Made by a program: the position numbers and the translations under genes
Assembly: GCF_015350975.1 (NCBI RefSeq)
Contig: NZ_JADKRX010000002.1
Location: forward strand, 62,001-126,000
DNA: 64,000 nt
Direction: 5' to 3'
Source of the DNA: Curtobacterium sp. VKM Ac-1395
GTDB taxonomy: Bacteria; Actinomycetota; Actinomycetes; Actinomycetales; Microbacteriaceae
The notes under the pieces: model-generated
Database searches by the model: none
Seen by the model: only the letters and a program-made list of their open reading frames with translations
Told to the model about the DNA's origin: nothing
Part shown: one piece after another, positions 7,492 to 16,342 of the stretch
Layout: each line of letters begins with the position of its first letter
How positions within the stretch are numbered: position 1 is the stretch's first letter

Positions 7492-10400
7492 ATGCAGCTG
7501 GTCGTCCGCGGTTCGTCCGCACCGCTCGTCGGAGAACTCGACATCCCGGTCTCGAAGTACCACGCGCACCGCGCCCTGGTGCTCGCCTCCCTGGCGAAGG
7601 GGACGAGCATCGTCTCCGGGATCAGCGCCACCCGCCAGGTCGAGTGGACCGTCGGAACGCTCCGTGCCCTCGGCGTCGACGTCAAGCGCCGCGGCAACGA
7701 GTACCACGTCACCGGGCTCGGCGGCCGGTACGAGGCCACCGACGTCGTCGACCACGGCTCCCGCGGGGCCGACGGCCTGCTGAACATGGGGTCCTCCGGC
7801 ACCACGCTCTACTTCATGACCGGCCTGGCGTCCCTGGCCGACAAGCCGATGACGCTCTCCGGGATGAAGTACTTCCAGCGTCGTCCGATCAAGGCCCTGC
7901 TCACCTCGCTGACCCAGATGGGCATCCAGCTCGAGGCCACGCACGACTGCCCGCCCGTCACCGTGCAGCCGGGTCGCCCCCGCGGCGGCGACGTCTCGAT
8001 CGCCGGCACCCTGTCGCAGTGGGTGTCCGGGCTGCTGCTCGTGGCGCCCTTCGCCGAACAGGAGACCCGCATCCACATCACCGGCGGGCGGCTCAACGAG
8101 CAGCCCTACGTCGAGCTGACGGTCCGGATGATGCGACAGTTCGGTCTCCGCGTCGAGGTCTCCGACGACTGGCTCGAGTACCGGATCCCGGCGAACCAGC
8201 AAGCCACCCCGCACGACTACGTCATCCCGCCGGACATCGGCTCCGCCGCGTTCGGCATCGCCGCCGCCGGCATCCGCGAGTCGAACGTGCTCCTGCGCGG
8301 CATGACCGCGTTCACCACGGCGGAGACCGACCACCCGGAGAGCGAGTTCCTCGACCTCGCCACCGCGATGGGCGTCCCGATGCGCATCGACGAGGAGACC
8401 GGCTTCGTGCGCATCGAGCACGACGGCTCCCCGCTGCGCCCCCTCGACATCGACTGCCAGCCGATCCCGGACCTGCTGCCGGTGCTGTCGACGATGGCGA
8501 CCTTCGCCGAGGGCACGACCCGGCTCTGGAACGTGGCGCACATCCGCCTGAAGGAGTCCGACCGCGTCGCCGCGATGCTCCAGCTGAACCGCATGGGTGG
8601 CCGCGCCGAGCAGGGCGCCGACGAGCTCCGCGTCACCGGTGTCGGTGCCGGCACGCTGCAGGGCGCGTCGATGTCCTCGTTCAACGACCACCGCGTGCTG
8701 ATGTCCCTGGCCGTCGCCGCGACCCGGGCCGAGGGCGTCTCCGCACTCACCTATCCCCGGGCCTACCGGATCTCCTACCCGACCTTCCTCGAGGCGATGA
8801 ACTCCGTCGGCCTGGACATGCAGGTCGGCGACGCCGAGGCCGCGATGGCCGCGGCCGACGTCCGCGCCGACCGGGCCGAGGTCGTCGACCAGCGCACGGA
8901 CCTCGGCGAGGACACCGCCGCCGTCGCCCGTGCCGAGGACCTGCCGGCGCTCGCCGGGGTCGACGCCGAACCCCTCGTCCTCAGCGAGAAGGTGCGCTCG
9001 CTCGCCGAGACGGACCCCGACGGCCTCGCGGTCATCGAGGTCGGCGGTCCGGAGCCGGTGAACACGACCTGGCGGGAACTGCAGGACGAGGCCGACCAGG
9101 TGTCCGCCCTGCTCCTCGAGCTCGGGGTGCGCCGCGGCGAGTCGGTCGCCATGCAGCTGCCGAACTGGCGCGAGTTCGTCTCGATCACCCTCGGGGCGAT
9201 CCAGATCGGCGCCGTTGCCACGCCGATCATGCCGGTGTTCGGTCCACGCGAGACCACCATGACGCTCGCCCGGTCCCGCGCCCGCGTGGTCTTCCTGCCG
9301 AACGTCTTCCGCAAGCGCCGCCCGGCCCTGGAGCTCCTCGACGTCATCGACGAGGCCGCCGCCCAGAAGCGCCGGCTCGCCGTCGAGCACGTCATCGTCC
9401 TGCGCTCCGAGGCCCGCGGCCCGGGGGAGACCCCGACGAACCAGCCGCCGCTGCCGGCCGACGCGTCCGCGCGGGTCGCCGCGAGCGAGTGGAACTGGCG
9501 CTACTGGGACACCGCGCTCGGCTCCGTGCAGGTCGACGTCGAGCAGATCCGCTCGCACGCCCCGACCCCGGACGACGTCTGCCAGCTGCTCTTCACCTCC
9601 GGCACCACCGGCGAGCCGAAGGGCGTGCAGCACCCGCACCGCACCCTCGGCCTGGCCACCGCGATGCACGTCGCCCAGTCCGGGCTGACGAGCGAGGACC
9701 GGATCTACATCCCGTCGCCGCTCGCGCACCAGACCGGGTTCCTGTACGGCATGTTGCTGGCGTTCCGGCTCGGTGCACCGCAGGTGATCCAGCCGGTGTG
9801 GGACGGCCGCGCCGCACTCGAGCAGGCCTTCGGCGCAGCCGGTGCGACGTTCGTGCAGTGCGCGACGCCGTTCCTCACCGACCTCGTCGACCTGGTGGAG
9901 GCCGGTGCCCCCGCGCCCGAGAGCCTGCGCATCTTCGTGCCGACCGGCGCCGCGGTGCCCCGCGCGCTCGCGCAGCGCGCCGCCACGGTGCTCGGGACGG
10001 CGATCCTCGGCGCGTTCGGCACCAGCGAGACGTGCCTCGGCGCGCTCTCCAGCCCCAGCGACGACCCCGCCGCCGCGTACGGTCACGACGGCCGGGCGCT
10101 CCCCGGCATCAGCATCCGCATCGTCGACGACGAGGGCACCGAGCTGCCGGCGGACACCGAGGGCAACTTCGAGCTGTCCTCGCCGACGATGTTCGACGGC
10201 TACCTCGACCGCCCTGACCTGACCGACGACGTCTTCACCCCGGACGGCTGGTACCGCACCGGTGACCTGGCGAAGGTGGACGCCAACGGCTTCCTCTCGA
10301 TCACCGGTCGTGTCAAGGACGTCATCAACCGCGGCGGTGAGAAGATCCCCGTCGTGGAGATCGAGAACCTGCTCTACCAGCACCCGCTCGTGACGGACGT

Positions 10401-10650
10401 CGCGATCGTGGCCATGCCCGACGAGCGCCTCGGTGAGCGGGCCTGCGCGTACGTGGTGTCGGCGCGCGCGGACGAGCCGCTCGACTTCGACGGCATGCAG
10501 CAGTACCTGGAGAACGCCGGCGTCAGCAAGTACTACTGGCCCGAGCGGCTCGAGTACATCGACGAACTGCCGCGCAACGCGGTCGGCAAGGTCCAGAAGA
10601 ACGTCCTGCGCGAGCAGGTCGCCGCGCTCGTGAGCACGAAGGAGAACTGA
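7492..10650 (+). CDS. EPSP-synthase-like / acyl-CoA ligase fusion (AnsJK/PlmJK type)
   Basis: A fusion of about 1,052 residues. Residues 1 to about 440 resemble AroA (3-phosphoshikimate 1-carboxyvinyltransferase): 'SKYHAHRAL' retains the active-site Lys and Arg, 'LLNMGSSGTTLYF' is the substrate signature with Asn replaced by Ser, and 'IRLKESDRVAAM' is the second signature. From about 480 it is an adenylate-forming acyl-CoA ligase: 'LLFTSGTTGEPKGVQHPHR', 'GAFGTSE', 'WYRTGDLAKVDANGFL', 'GRVKDVINRGGEKIP', and the catalytic C-terminal Lys in 'NAVGKVQKNVL'. In Streptomyces ansatrienin and phoslactomycin clusters, separate or fused J and K proteins start conversion of shikimate to cyclohexanecarboxyl-CoA. 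The housekeeping aroA is presumably elsewhere. GGGAAGAGG precedes ATG 7492. The dehydrogenase starts 4 nt after the stop. Confidence 0.85.
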   Translation: MQLVVRGSSAPLVGELDIPVSKYHAHRALVLASLAKGTSIVSGISATRQVEWTVGTLRALGVDVKRRGNEYHVTGLGGRYEATDVVDHGSRGADGLLNMGSSGTTLYFMTGLASLADKPMTLSGMKYFQRRPIKALLTSLTQMGIQLEATHDCPPVTVQPGRPRGGDVSIAGTLSQWVSGLLLVAPFAEQETRIHITGGRLNEQPYVELTVRMMRQFGLRVEVSDDWLEYRIPANQQATPHDYVIPPDIGSAAFGIAAAGIRESNVLLRGMTAFTTAETDHPESEFLDLATAMGVPMRIDEETGFVRIEHDGSPLRPLDIDCQPIPDLLPVLSTMATFAEGTTRLWNVAHIRLKESDRVAAMLQLNRMGGRAEQGADELRVTGVGAGTLQGASMSSFNDHRVLMSLAVAATRAEGVSALTYPRAYRISYPTFLEAMNSVGLDMQVGDAEAAMAAADVRADRAEVVDQRTDLGEDTAAVARAEDLPALAGVDAEPLVLSEKVRSLAETDPDGLAVIEVGGPEPVNTTWRELQDEADQVSALLLELGVRRGESVAMQLPNWREFVSITLGAIQIGAVATPIMPVFGPRETTMTLARSRARVVFLPNVFRKRRPALELLDVIDEAAAQKRRLAVEHVIVLRSEARGPGETPTNQPPLPADASARVAASEWNWRYWDTALGSVQVDVEQIRSHAPTPDDVCQLLFTSGTTGEPKGVQHPHRTLGLATAMHVAQSGLTSEDRIYIPSPLAHQTGFLYGMLLAFRLGAPQVIQPVWDGRAALEQAFGAAGATFVQCATPFLTDLVDLVEAGAPAPESLRIFVPTGAAVPRALAQRAATVLGTAILGAFGTSETCLGALSSPSDDPAAAYGHDGRALPGISIRIVDDEGTELPADTEGNFELSSPTMFDGYLDRPDLTDDVFTPDGWYRTGDLAKVDANGFLSITGRVKDVINRGGEKIPVVEIENLLYQHPLVTDVAIVAMPDERLGERACAYVVSARADEPLDFDGMQQYLENAGVSKYYWPERLEYIDELPRNAVGKVQKNVLREQVAALVSTKEN

Positions 10651-10654
10651 GACG

Positions 10655-11824
10655 ATGACGATGGTCATGGAACCCGCGACCGAGCAGGACCTCCAGGAGC
10701 TCAAGGCCGAGGTCACCGAGTGGGTCCGCACCCGCGGCGAGGACTGGGCGAACGAGATCGAGCGCACCGGCCAGGTCGCCCCCGAGCTGTTCCAGGAGCT
10801 CAAGGACCGCGGCTGGCTGAGCCTCGCGGCACCCGTCGAGCTCGGCGGCCGGGACATCCCGTTCTCCCGCTACCTCGAGGTGATGGAGATCGTCTCGCGC
10901 TCCCACGCGTCGATCCGGATGCTCGTGCACGTCATCAACGGCACCTGGCGGGCCATGGCCCCGTACGCCTCCCCGGAGCAGATCGAACAGGTCGTCAAGC
11001 CCTCGGTCGCCGGTGAGAAGCTCGTCGCCTTCACCCTGACCGAGGCCACGGCCGGCACCGGCGCGGACATCCGCACGACGGTGCGCCGCGAGGGCGACAC
11101 GTACGTGATGAACGGCGAGAAGCACCTCATCACGTTCGGCGTGAAGTGCGACTACTGGCTCATCGCCGCCCGACTCGAGGGCACCACGGGCCAGGACGGC
11201 ACCGTCGCGTTCCTCATGCCGAACACCGGGCTGCCCGGTGCCGAGGTGATCGACGACTCCGACACCATGGGCATCCGCGGCACCGACCACGCGATCCTCC
11301 GCTTCACCGACACCCCGATCCCGGCCAGCGCTCGTCTCGGCGAGGAGGGCCAGGGCCTCGAGGTCGCCCTCGGCGGCTTCCTGCTCCCGAGTCGCATCTC
11401 GGTCGCGATGAGCGCCGTCGGCCTGGCCGAACGGGCCAACGAGCTCGCGGTCGAGTACGCGAACGAGCGCGAGACCTTCGGCAAGAAGCTCTCCACGCGC
11501 CAGGCCATCCAGTTCTACCTCGCCGAGAACTACGCCGACATCGCCGCTGCCCGGGCCCTCGTGCTCGAGGCCGCGCGCGCCTACGAGGAGGGCCGTCCCG
11601 ACGCCGGCACGCTCTCCAGCGCCTCGAAGATGATCGCGGTCGACATGCTCGCCCGCGTGACCGACAAGGCCCTGCAGGTGCACGGCGGGCAGGGCTACTG
11701 GAAGCGCAACGCGATCGAGCGGGTCTACCGCGATGCCCGCGCGCAGCGCTTCGAGGAGGGCACCAACGAGATCCAGAAGCTCATCGTCGGCCGTGCCGTC
11801 GTGACCGGCCAGGCCGGGTTCTGA
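10655..11824 (+). CDS. Acyl-CoA dehydrogenase (AnsL/PlmL-like)
   Basis: A 389-residue FAD-dependent acyl-CoA dehydrogenase. Family blocks are 'FTLTEATAGTGADIRTT' (FAD and substrate loop), 'GIRGTDHAILRFTDTPIP', 'ERETFGKKLSTRQAIQFYLAEN', and 'QVHGGQGYWKRNAIERVYRDAR'. The likely catalytic base is Glu368 in 'FEEGTNEIQ'. In the cyclohexanecarboxylate route such an enzyme is proposed to act on ring-CoA intermediates; that substrate is inferred from the neighbours. The gene begins 4 nt after the ligase stop and is followed by a strong hairpin, so the fusion and dehydrogenase may form one transcript with partial read-through to the next two genes. Confidence 0.9.
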   Translation: MTMVMEPATEQDLQELKAEVTEWVRTRGEDWANEIERTGQVAPELFQELKDRGWLSLAAPVELGGRDIPFSRYLEVMEIVSRSHASIRMLVHVINGTWRAMAPYASPEQIEQVVKPSVAGEKLVAFTLTEATAGTGADIRTTVRREGDTYVMNGEKHLITFGVKCDYWLIAARLEGTTGQDGTVAFLMPNTGLPGAEVIDDSDTMGIRGTDHAILRFTDTPIPASARLGEEGQGLEVALGGFLLPSRISVAMSAVGLAERANELAVEYANERETFGKKLSTRQAIQFYLAENYADIAAARALVLEAARAYEEGRPDAGTLSSASKMIAVDMLARVTDKALQVHGGQGYWKRNAIERVYRDARAQRFEEGTNEIQKLIVGRAVVTGQAGF

Positions 11825-11843
11825 GACACCACCGACAACCGGC

Positions 11844-11879
11844 CGGGAGGCCCGTGGCGGGCCCGCCACGAGCCTCCCG
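11844..11879. terminator. Hairpin (terminator or attenuator) inside the cyclohexanecarboxyl-CoA cluster
   Basis: 17-nt arms (11844-11860 and 11863-11879) with one mismatch and a 2-nt loop. The arm matches the ffh terminator arm almost exactly. It splits the cluster into two pairs of genes. Confidence 0.7.
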
Positions 11880-11911
11880 TCCGCCCCTGCACACGCAACA
11901 AGAGGACTGAC

Positions 11912-12790
11912 GTGACCGACCCCACCACCGCACCCATCGCCCTGATCACCGGCGCGTCGCGCGGCATCGGCCGCCTGCTCGCGCAGAAGCTCGGCGCGCG
12001 CGGCGTGACCGTGGTCATCAACTACAAGAAGAACGCCGACCTGGCCGAGGAGTCGCTCGCCGACGTCCGGGCCGCGGGTGGCGACGGCATCACGGTGCAG
12101 GCCGACATCGAGGACCCGGCGTCGCTCGACGCCATGTTCGACCTGGTGCGGGACACCTACGGCCGCCTCGACATGTTCGTCGCGAACGCCGCGGCCAGCG
12201 CCTTCAAGCCCGTCGCGGACCTGAAGCTGCACCACCTGGACCGCAGCTACGCCACGAACGCCCGGTCGTTCGTGCTCGGCGCCCAGCGTGCCGCGGAGCT
12301 GATGGACCGCGGCGGCCGCATCGTCGTCGTCACCTCGTACGGGTCGCTGCGCGCGTTCCCGACGTACGCCGCCCTCGGTGCCGCCAAGGCGATGACCGAG
12401 TCGTACATGCAGTACATGGCGGTGGAGTTCGGTCCGCGACAGATCACCGTGAACGCGGTCAACGGCGGGCTCATCGACACCGACTCGCTCGACTACTTCT
12501 ACAACGCGGTGCCGGGCATGGCGCCGATGGAGTCCGTGCTGTCGAAGGTGCCGCTGCAGCGCCCGGGCACCGCGGACGACATGGCCGACGCGGTCGACTT
12601 CCTGCTCTCCGACAAGGCGTCGTACATCACGGGGCAGATCCTGTCCGTCGACGGGGGCATCACCGTCGTCGCGCCGCCGTTCTGGTCGGACACGACCTCG
12701 CCGCTGCGGGACGCCGTCCTGCCCGGTGACGACGCTGACGGCGCCGACGGTCCCAAGGGCCCGTCCGTCATGGGCGACGTCGGGGAGTAG
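11912..12790 (+). CDS. chcA: Enoyl-reductase-type SDR, probable 1-cyclohexenylcarbonyl-CoA reductase (ChcA-like)
   Basis: A 292-residue NAD(P)H-dependent short-chain dehydrogenase: cofactor motif 'TGASRGIG' (13-20), 'VANAAASAF' (90-98) and C-terminal 'YITGQILSVDGG'. The active site is Tyr152 with Lys159, i.e. Y-x6-K instead of the usual Y-x3-K. That spacing is typical of FabI/FabL enoyl reductases and fits ChcA, which reduces the ring enoyl-CoAs on the way to cyclohexanecarboxyl-CoA. It starts at GTG 11912 after AGAGGA and is followed 2 nt later by the flavoprotein. The C-terminal 30 residues are Asp/Gly-rich and variable. The exact reaction is inferred from family and cluster. Confidence 0.8.
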   Translation: MTDPTTAPIALITGASRGIGRLLAQKLGARGVTVVINYKKNADLAEESLADVRAAGGDGITVQADIEDPASLDAMFDLVRDTYGRLDMFVANAAASAFKPVADLKLHHLDRSYATNARSFVLGAQRAAELMDRGGRIVVVTSYGSLRAFPTYAALGAAKAMTESYMQYMAVEFGPRQITVNAVNGGLIDTDSLDYFYNAVPGMAPMESVLSKVPLQRPGTADDMADAVDFLLSDKASYITGQILSVDGGITVVAPPFWSDTTSPLRDAVLPGDDADGADGPKGPSVMGDVGE

Positions 12791-12792
12791 TC

Positions 12793-14916
12793 GTGACCCT
12801 CGCCGCTCCCGACACCGCCGTCGCCACGGTCGCGTCCGCCTGGACGCTCGGCCCCCTGCACCTGGGGAACCGGGTGGTCATGGGGTCGATGCACACCGGG
12901 CTCGAGGTCCACGACGACGGCGGTGTCGGCATGGCGGCGTTCTACCGTGAACGTGCCGCCGGGGGAGCGGCCTGCATCATCACCGGCGGCATCGCGGTCA
13001 GCGACGAAGCCCGCGGTGGCCCCGACTTCGCCGTGTTCGGCGTGGACGGTGCCGACGAGCGCTTCCGGGTCGCGGTCGACGCCGTGCACCAGGAGGGCGG
13101 CACGATCCTCGCGCAGCTCTTCCACGCCGGGCGGTACGCGCTCGTGGGCGGCATGGTCGACCGACACGGTGCCCCCCAGCGCGCGGTCGCGCCGTCCGGT
13201 CTACCCTGGGCGGCGGCACGCGGCGTGGTGCCGACCGAGCTCACCGCGGAGGAGATCGAGCGGACGATCGAGGACTTCGCCGCCGCGGCGCGGTCCGCCC
13301 GTGACATCGGCTTCGACGGCGTCGAGATCATGGCGTCCGAGGGCTACCTGATCAACCAGTTCCACTCGCCGCTGACGAACCTCCGTGACGACGCCTGGGG
13401 TGGCTCACCCGAGCGGCGTCGGCGGTTCCCGGTCGCCGTCGTCCGGGCCGTGCGTGCCGCTGTGCCCGACCTCGCCGTCACGATCCGGTTGTCCGGCGCG
13501 GACCTCATGCCCGGGTCCTCGACCCCGGAGGACGTGGACGCCCTGGTGCACGACCTGTTGCCGCTCGGCCTCGACGGCATCTCGGTCGGCATCGGCTGGC
13601 ACGAGTCCCGCACCCCCACCGTCCAGGCCGCCGTGCCGCACGGAGCGTGGCTGGCCTACGCGCGGCGCATCGCCCGGGTGGTCCGCGACTCGTCGTACCC
13701 GGACGTCCGGGTCATCGCCTCGAACCGGATGACGGACCTGCGCGACGGCGAGGCCGTGCTCGCCGACGGACTCATCGACGCCGTGGCCCTGGCGCGCCCG
13801 TTCCTCGCCGACCCCGCCATCGTGTCCCGCTCGCTCGCGGGCCGCTTCGCCCTGGTCAACACCTGCATCGGCTGCAACCAGGCCTGCCTCGACCGCTCCA
13901 TCGTCGGTCAGCCCGTCTCCTGCCTGGTCAACCCCCGCGCCGCACGCGAGGTCGCGTTCCCGCTCCGTCCGACGACCGAGCCGAAGCGCGTCGACGTCGT
14001 CGGTGGGGGACCGGCGGGACTCGCTGCCGCCGTGGACGCCGCCCGTCGTGGCCACCGGGTGACCCTGTGGGAGGCCGCCGACCAGCTCGGCGGCCAGTTC
14101 GGGCTCGCCGCCGTCATCCCGGGCAAGGAGGACTACGCCGGACCGGTCCGGGCCGCCCGCGCCGAGCTCGACGAGCGCGGTGCGACCGTGCACCTCGGCC
14201 GTCGGGCCACCGCCGCGGACCTCCTCGACAGCAACGCCGTCGTGCTCGCCCCCGGGGTCCTGCCCCGCGTGGTCGACGTCCCGGGCGCCGACCTGCCGCA
14301 CGTCGTGTCCTACGAGCGGGCGCTCACCGAGGGTGTCCCCGCCGGCACGGTCGCCGTCATCGGTGGTGGCGGCATCGGCGTCGACACCGCCGCCTTCCTC
14401 ACCGAGTCGCCGGACGAGGCCGTCCGTGCGGGGGAGTTCGCCGCCCGCTGGGACCTCTCCGTGGCGCGGGACGTCGTCGGGGACCTGCCGCAGCGAGAGC
14501 CCGCCGCCGCGCGCACCACCCGTCCCGGTCACCAGGTCACGGTGCTCCGACGCACGGGCAAGTTCGGTCAGGGCGTCGGCCTGACGTCCCGGTGGGTCGC
14601 ACTCGGTCGTCTCCGCGACGCCGGCGTGCGCATGGTCGGCGGCGTCCAGGAGTACCTGCGCATCGAGCCGGGCACGCTGTGGATCCGTGACGAGGACGGC
14701 GAGGAACGGGCGATCCCGGCGGACCACGTCGTGATCTGCGCCGGGCAGGAGAGCGCGACCGGCGCGGACGGTGACGACCCCACCGGACTGGTGTCGGGCC
14801 TCCAGGACGCCGGCGTGCCGTTCGCCGTCGTCGGCGGCGCACGTGACGCCCGGAGCGTCGACGCCGTCCGTGCGACGACCGAGGCGCTGGAGGCCGTGCG
14901 GTCCCTCGCGCCGTGA
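12793..14916 (+). CDS. 2,4-dienoyl-CoA reductase-like FMN/FAD/4Fe-4S flavoprotein (AnsM/PlmM-like)
   Basis: A 707-residue old-yellow-enzyme-class protein. An N-terminal FMN TIM barrel (about 1-350, with 'LAQLFHAGRYA' and 'GFDGVEIMASEGYLINQF') is followed by a C-x2-C-x3-C-x11-C cluster ('CIGCNQACLDRSI...SC') for a 4Fe-4S centre. An FAD/NAD(P) module comes next, with 'DVVGGGPAGLAAAVDA' and 'VAVIGGGGIGVDTAAF'. The architecture equals E. coli FadH. In cyclohexanecarboxyl-CoA clusters the M protein is thought to reduce a conjugated dienoyl intermediate. It starts at GTG 12793, right behind chcA, and ends the cluster. The functional assignment is by cluster. Confidence 0.85.
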   Translation: MTLAAPDTAVATVASAWTLGPLHLGNRVVMGSMHTGLEVHDDGGVGMAAFYRERAAGGAACIITGGIAVSDEARGGPDFAVFGVDGADERFRVAVDAVHQEGGTILAQLFHAGRYALVGGMVDRHGAPQRAVAPSGLPWAAARGVVPTELTAEEIERTIEDFAAAARSARDIGFDGVEIMASEGYLINQFHSPLTNLRDDAWGGSPERRRRFPVAVVRAVRAAVPDLAVTIRLSGADLMPGSSTPEDVDALVHDLLPLGLDGISVGIGWHESRTPTVQAAVPHGAWLAYARRIARVVRDSSYPDVRVIASNRMTDLRDGEAVLADGLIDAVALARPFLADPAIVSRSLAGRFALVNTCIGCNQACLDRSIVGQPVSCLVNPRAAREVAFPLRPTTEPKRVDVVGGGPAGLAAAVDAARRGHRVTLWEAADQLGGQFGLAAVIPGKEDYAGPVRAARAELDERGATVHLGRRATAADLLDSNAVVLAPGVLPRVVDVPGADLPHVVSYERALTEGVPAGTVAVIGGGGIGVDTAAFLTESPDEAVRAGEFAARWDLSVARDVVGDLPQREPAAARTTRPGHQVTVLRRTGKFGQGVGLTSRWVALGRLRDAGVRMVGGVQEYLRIEPGTLWIRDEDGEERAIPADHVVICAGQESATGADGDDPTGLVSGLQDAGVPFAVVGGARDARSVDAVRATTEALEAVRSLAP

Positions 14917-15084
14917 CGGCGCGCCCTGGCTCGCTTCTCGCTCGGAAACCTGCAAGAATGAACGGTCGAAACGTGTCCGCTCGACCCTCTATCCAGCGGA
15001 TCACGTATCTCTCGAGCTTCCACCGTGTGTGCCCCCACGCCCGCGGTTCCGGTTCAACCACAACAACACGCAACAGGAGCATTT

Positions 15085-15495
15085 GTGGCTGTCAAGATCC
15101 GTCTCAAGCGTCTCGGTAAGATCCGGGCGCCGTACTACCGTGTCGTCGTCGCCGACTCGCGCACCAAGCGCGACGGCCGCGTCATCGAGGAGATCGGTCA
15201 GTACCACCCGACCGAGGAGCCCTCGGTCATCAAGATCGAGTCGGAGCGCGCGCTCTACTGGCTCGGCGTCGGCGCGCAGCCGACCGAGCAGGTCGCCGCA
15301 CTCCTCAAGCTCACCGGTGACTGGGCCAAGTTCAAGGGCGAGGCCGACACCACCTCCAAGGTGAAGGTCGCCGAGCCGAAGCAGCCCTTCACGGTCGACT
15401 CGACCAAGAAGGCCGTCCTCAAGCCGAAGGCGGAGAAGAAGGCCCCGGCCGCTCCTGCCGAGTCGGCCGACGACGCCGAGACGACCGAGGCGTAA
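15085..15495 (+). CDS. rpsP: 30S ribosomal protein S16
   Basis: A 136-residue protein with the S16 core '[24 protein letters not shown]' (slightly extended) and '[24 protein letters not shown]'. The start is GTG 15085 with ACAGGAGC before it; the frame is open further upstream but without support. A Lys/Ala/Glu-rich tail after about residue 85 is usual in actinobacteria. The leader 14917-15084 holds no gene and gives a long 5' region where regulation is possible. It heads the rpsP-khpA-rimM-trmD operon. Confidence 0.97.
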   Translation: MAVKIRLKRLGKIRAPYYRVVVADSRTKRDGRVIEEIGQYHPTEEPSVIKIESERALYWLGVGAQPTEQVAALLKLTGDWAKFKGEADTTSKVKVAEPKQPFTVDSTKKAVLKPKAEKKAPAAPAESADDAETTEA

Positions 15496-15500
15496 CGACC

Positions 15501-15737
15501 TTGCTCGAATCTGCGCTGACGCACCTCGTCAAGGGGATCGTCGATCACCCTGACGACGTGCGCGTCGCCAGTTCCACCTCCGCGCGGGGCGAGGTCCTCG
15601 AGGTGCACGTGCACCCCGAGGACCTCGGCCGCGTGATCGGACGCGCCGGTCGGACCGCCAAGGCGCTCCGCACCCTCGTCACGGCTCTGGCCGATGGCAA
15701 GCGGGTGCGGGTCGACGTGGTCGACTCCGATTCCTGA
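15501..15737 (+). CDS. khpA: KH-domain RNA-binding protein KhpA
   Basis: A 78-residue single KH-domain protein. The 'VHPEDLGRVIGRAGRTAKALR' segment contains the GxxG loop ('GRAG') that contacts single-stranded RNA. KhpA, often with KhpB/Jag, affects cell division and small-RNA biology. It starts at TTG 15501, 5 nt after rpsP, in the standard rpsP-khpA-rimM order. No stronger start codon is available without losing the N-terminal 'LESALTHLVKGIVDHPDDV' helix that the family has. Confidence 0.93.
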   Translation: MLESALTHLVKGIVDHPDDVRVASSTSARGEVLEVHVHPEDLGRVIGRAGRTAKALRTLVTALADGKRVRVDVVDSDS

Positions 15738-16338
15738 CGAGGCGACCCAGGTCCGGGTGGGTCGCATCACCAAGGCGCACGGGCTCAAGGGCGGTCTCAA
15801 GCTCGAGCTCTACACCGACGACCCGGATCGTCGGTTCACCCACGGAGCGGTCTTCACGCTCCAGGTCCCCGAGGACTCTCCCTGGTCGGGCAAGACGCTC
15901 GCCATCGACGAACTCCGCTGGTACAACGGCCACCCGGTCGCCTTCTTCGAGGGCATCACGGACCGGTCCGGCGCCGAGACCCTCGCACGGGCCATCCTCT
16001 GGGTCGACCAGGACCCCGACGAGGAGACGGGTGAGGACGACGCCTGGTACGACCACCAGCTGGTCGGCCTCCGTGTCCTCCGCGACAACGTGCAGGTCGG
16101 CACGGTCGCCCGCGTCGACCACATGCCGGCGCAGGACCTGCTCGCCGTCGACACCGCTGACCGCGGCGAGGTCCTCGTGCCCTTCGTCTCCGCGATCGTC
16201 CCGGCGGTCGACATCGCCGCCGGCACCGTCACGGTGACCCCGCCGACCGGGCTCTTCGAGGACCCGGTCGCCGAGATGGCGACGCCCGAGCCGCCGTCCG
16301 CCGTCGCGTCGAGTCCCGCTCCCGACGACGAGTCGTAG
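15694..16338 (+). CDS. rimM: Ribosome maturation factor RimM
   Basis: RimM binds S19 and helps mature the 30S head. The N-terminal domain begins '[23 protein letters not shown]' and includes '[10 protein letters not shown]'. A PRC-barrel domain follows with '[10 protein letters not shown]', 'DLLAVDT' and '[21 protein letters not shown]'. A low-complexity Pro/Ser/Ala tail of about 30 residues closes the protein. The start is uncertain: ATG 15694 overlaps khpA by 44 nt and lacks an obvious ribosome site, while GTG 15757 would cut the first beta strand. Use of a rare codon in between is possible. Four nt separate it from trmD. Confidence 0.9.
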   Translation: MASGCGSTWSTPIPDEATQVRVGRITKAHGLKGGLKLELYTDDPDRRFTHGAVFTLQVPEDSPWSGKTLAIDELRWYNGHPVAFFEGITDRSGAETLARAILWVDQDPDEETGEDDAWYDHQLVGLRVLRDNVQVGTVARVDHMPAQDLLAVDTADRGEVLVPFVSAIVPAVDIAAGTVTVTPPTGLFEDPVAEMATPEPPSAVASSPAPDDES

Positions 16339-16342
16339 CGCC

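Noticed and set aside
7429..10857. Very long open frame on the minus strand (over 1,100 codons) opposite the fusion gene
   Set aside because: It mirrors a strongly coding plus-strand gene in GC-rich DNA, has low-complexity Arg/Gly/Val/His composition and no domain.
15757..16338. RimM starting at GTG 15757
   Set aside because: It would remove the first conserved strand (VRVGRI); kept only as an alternative.
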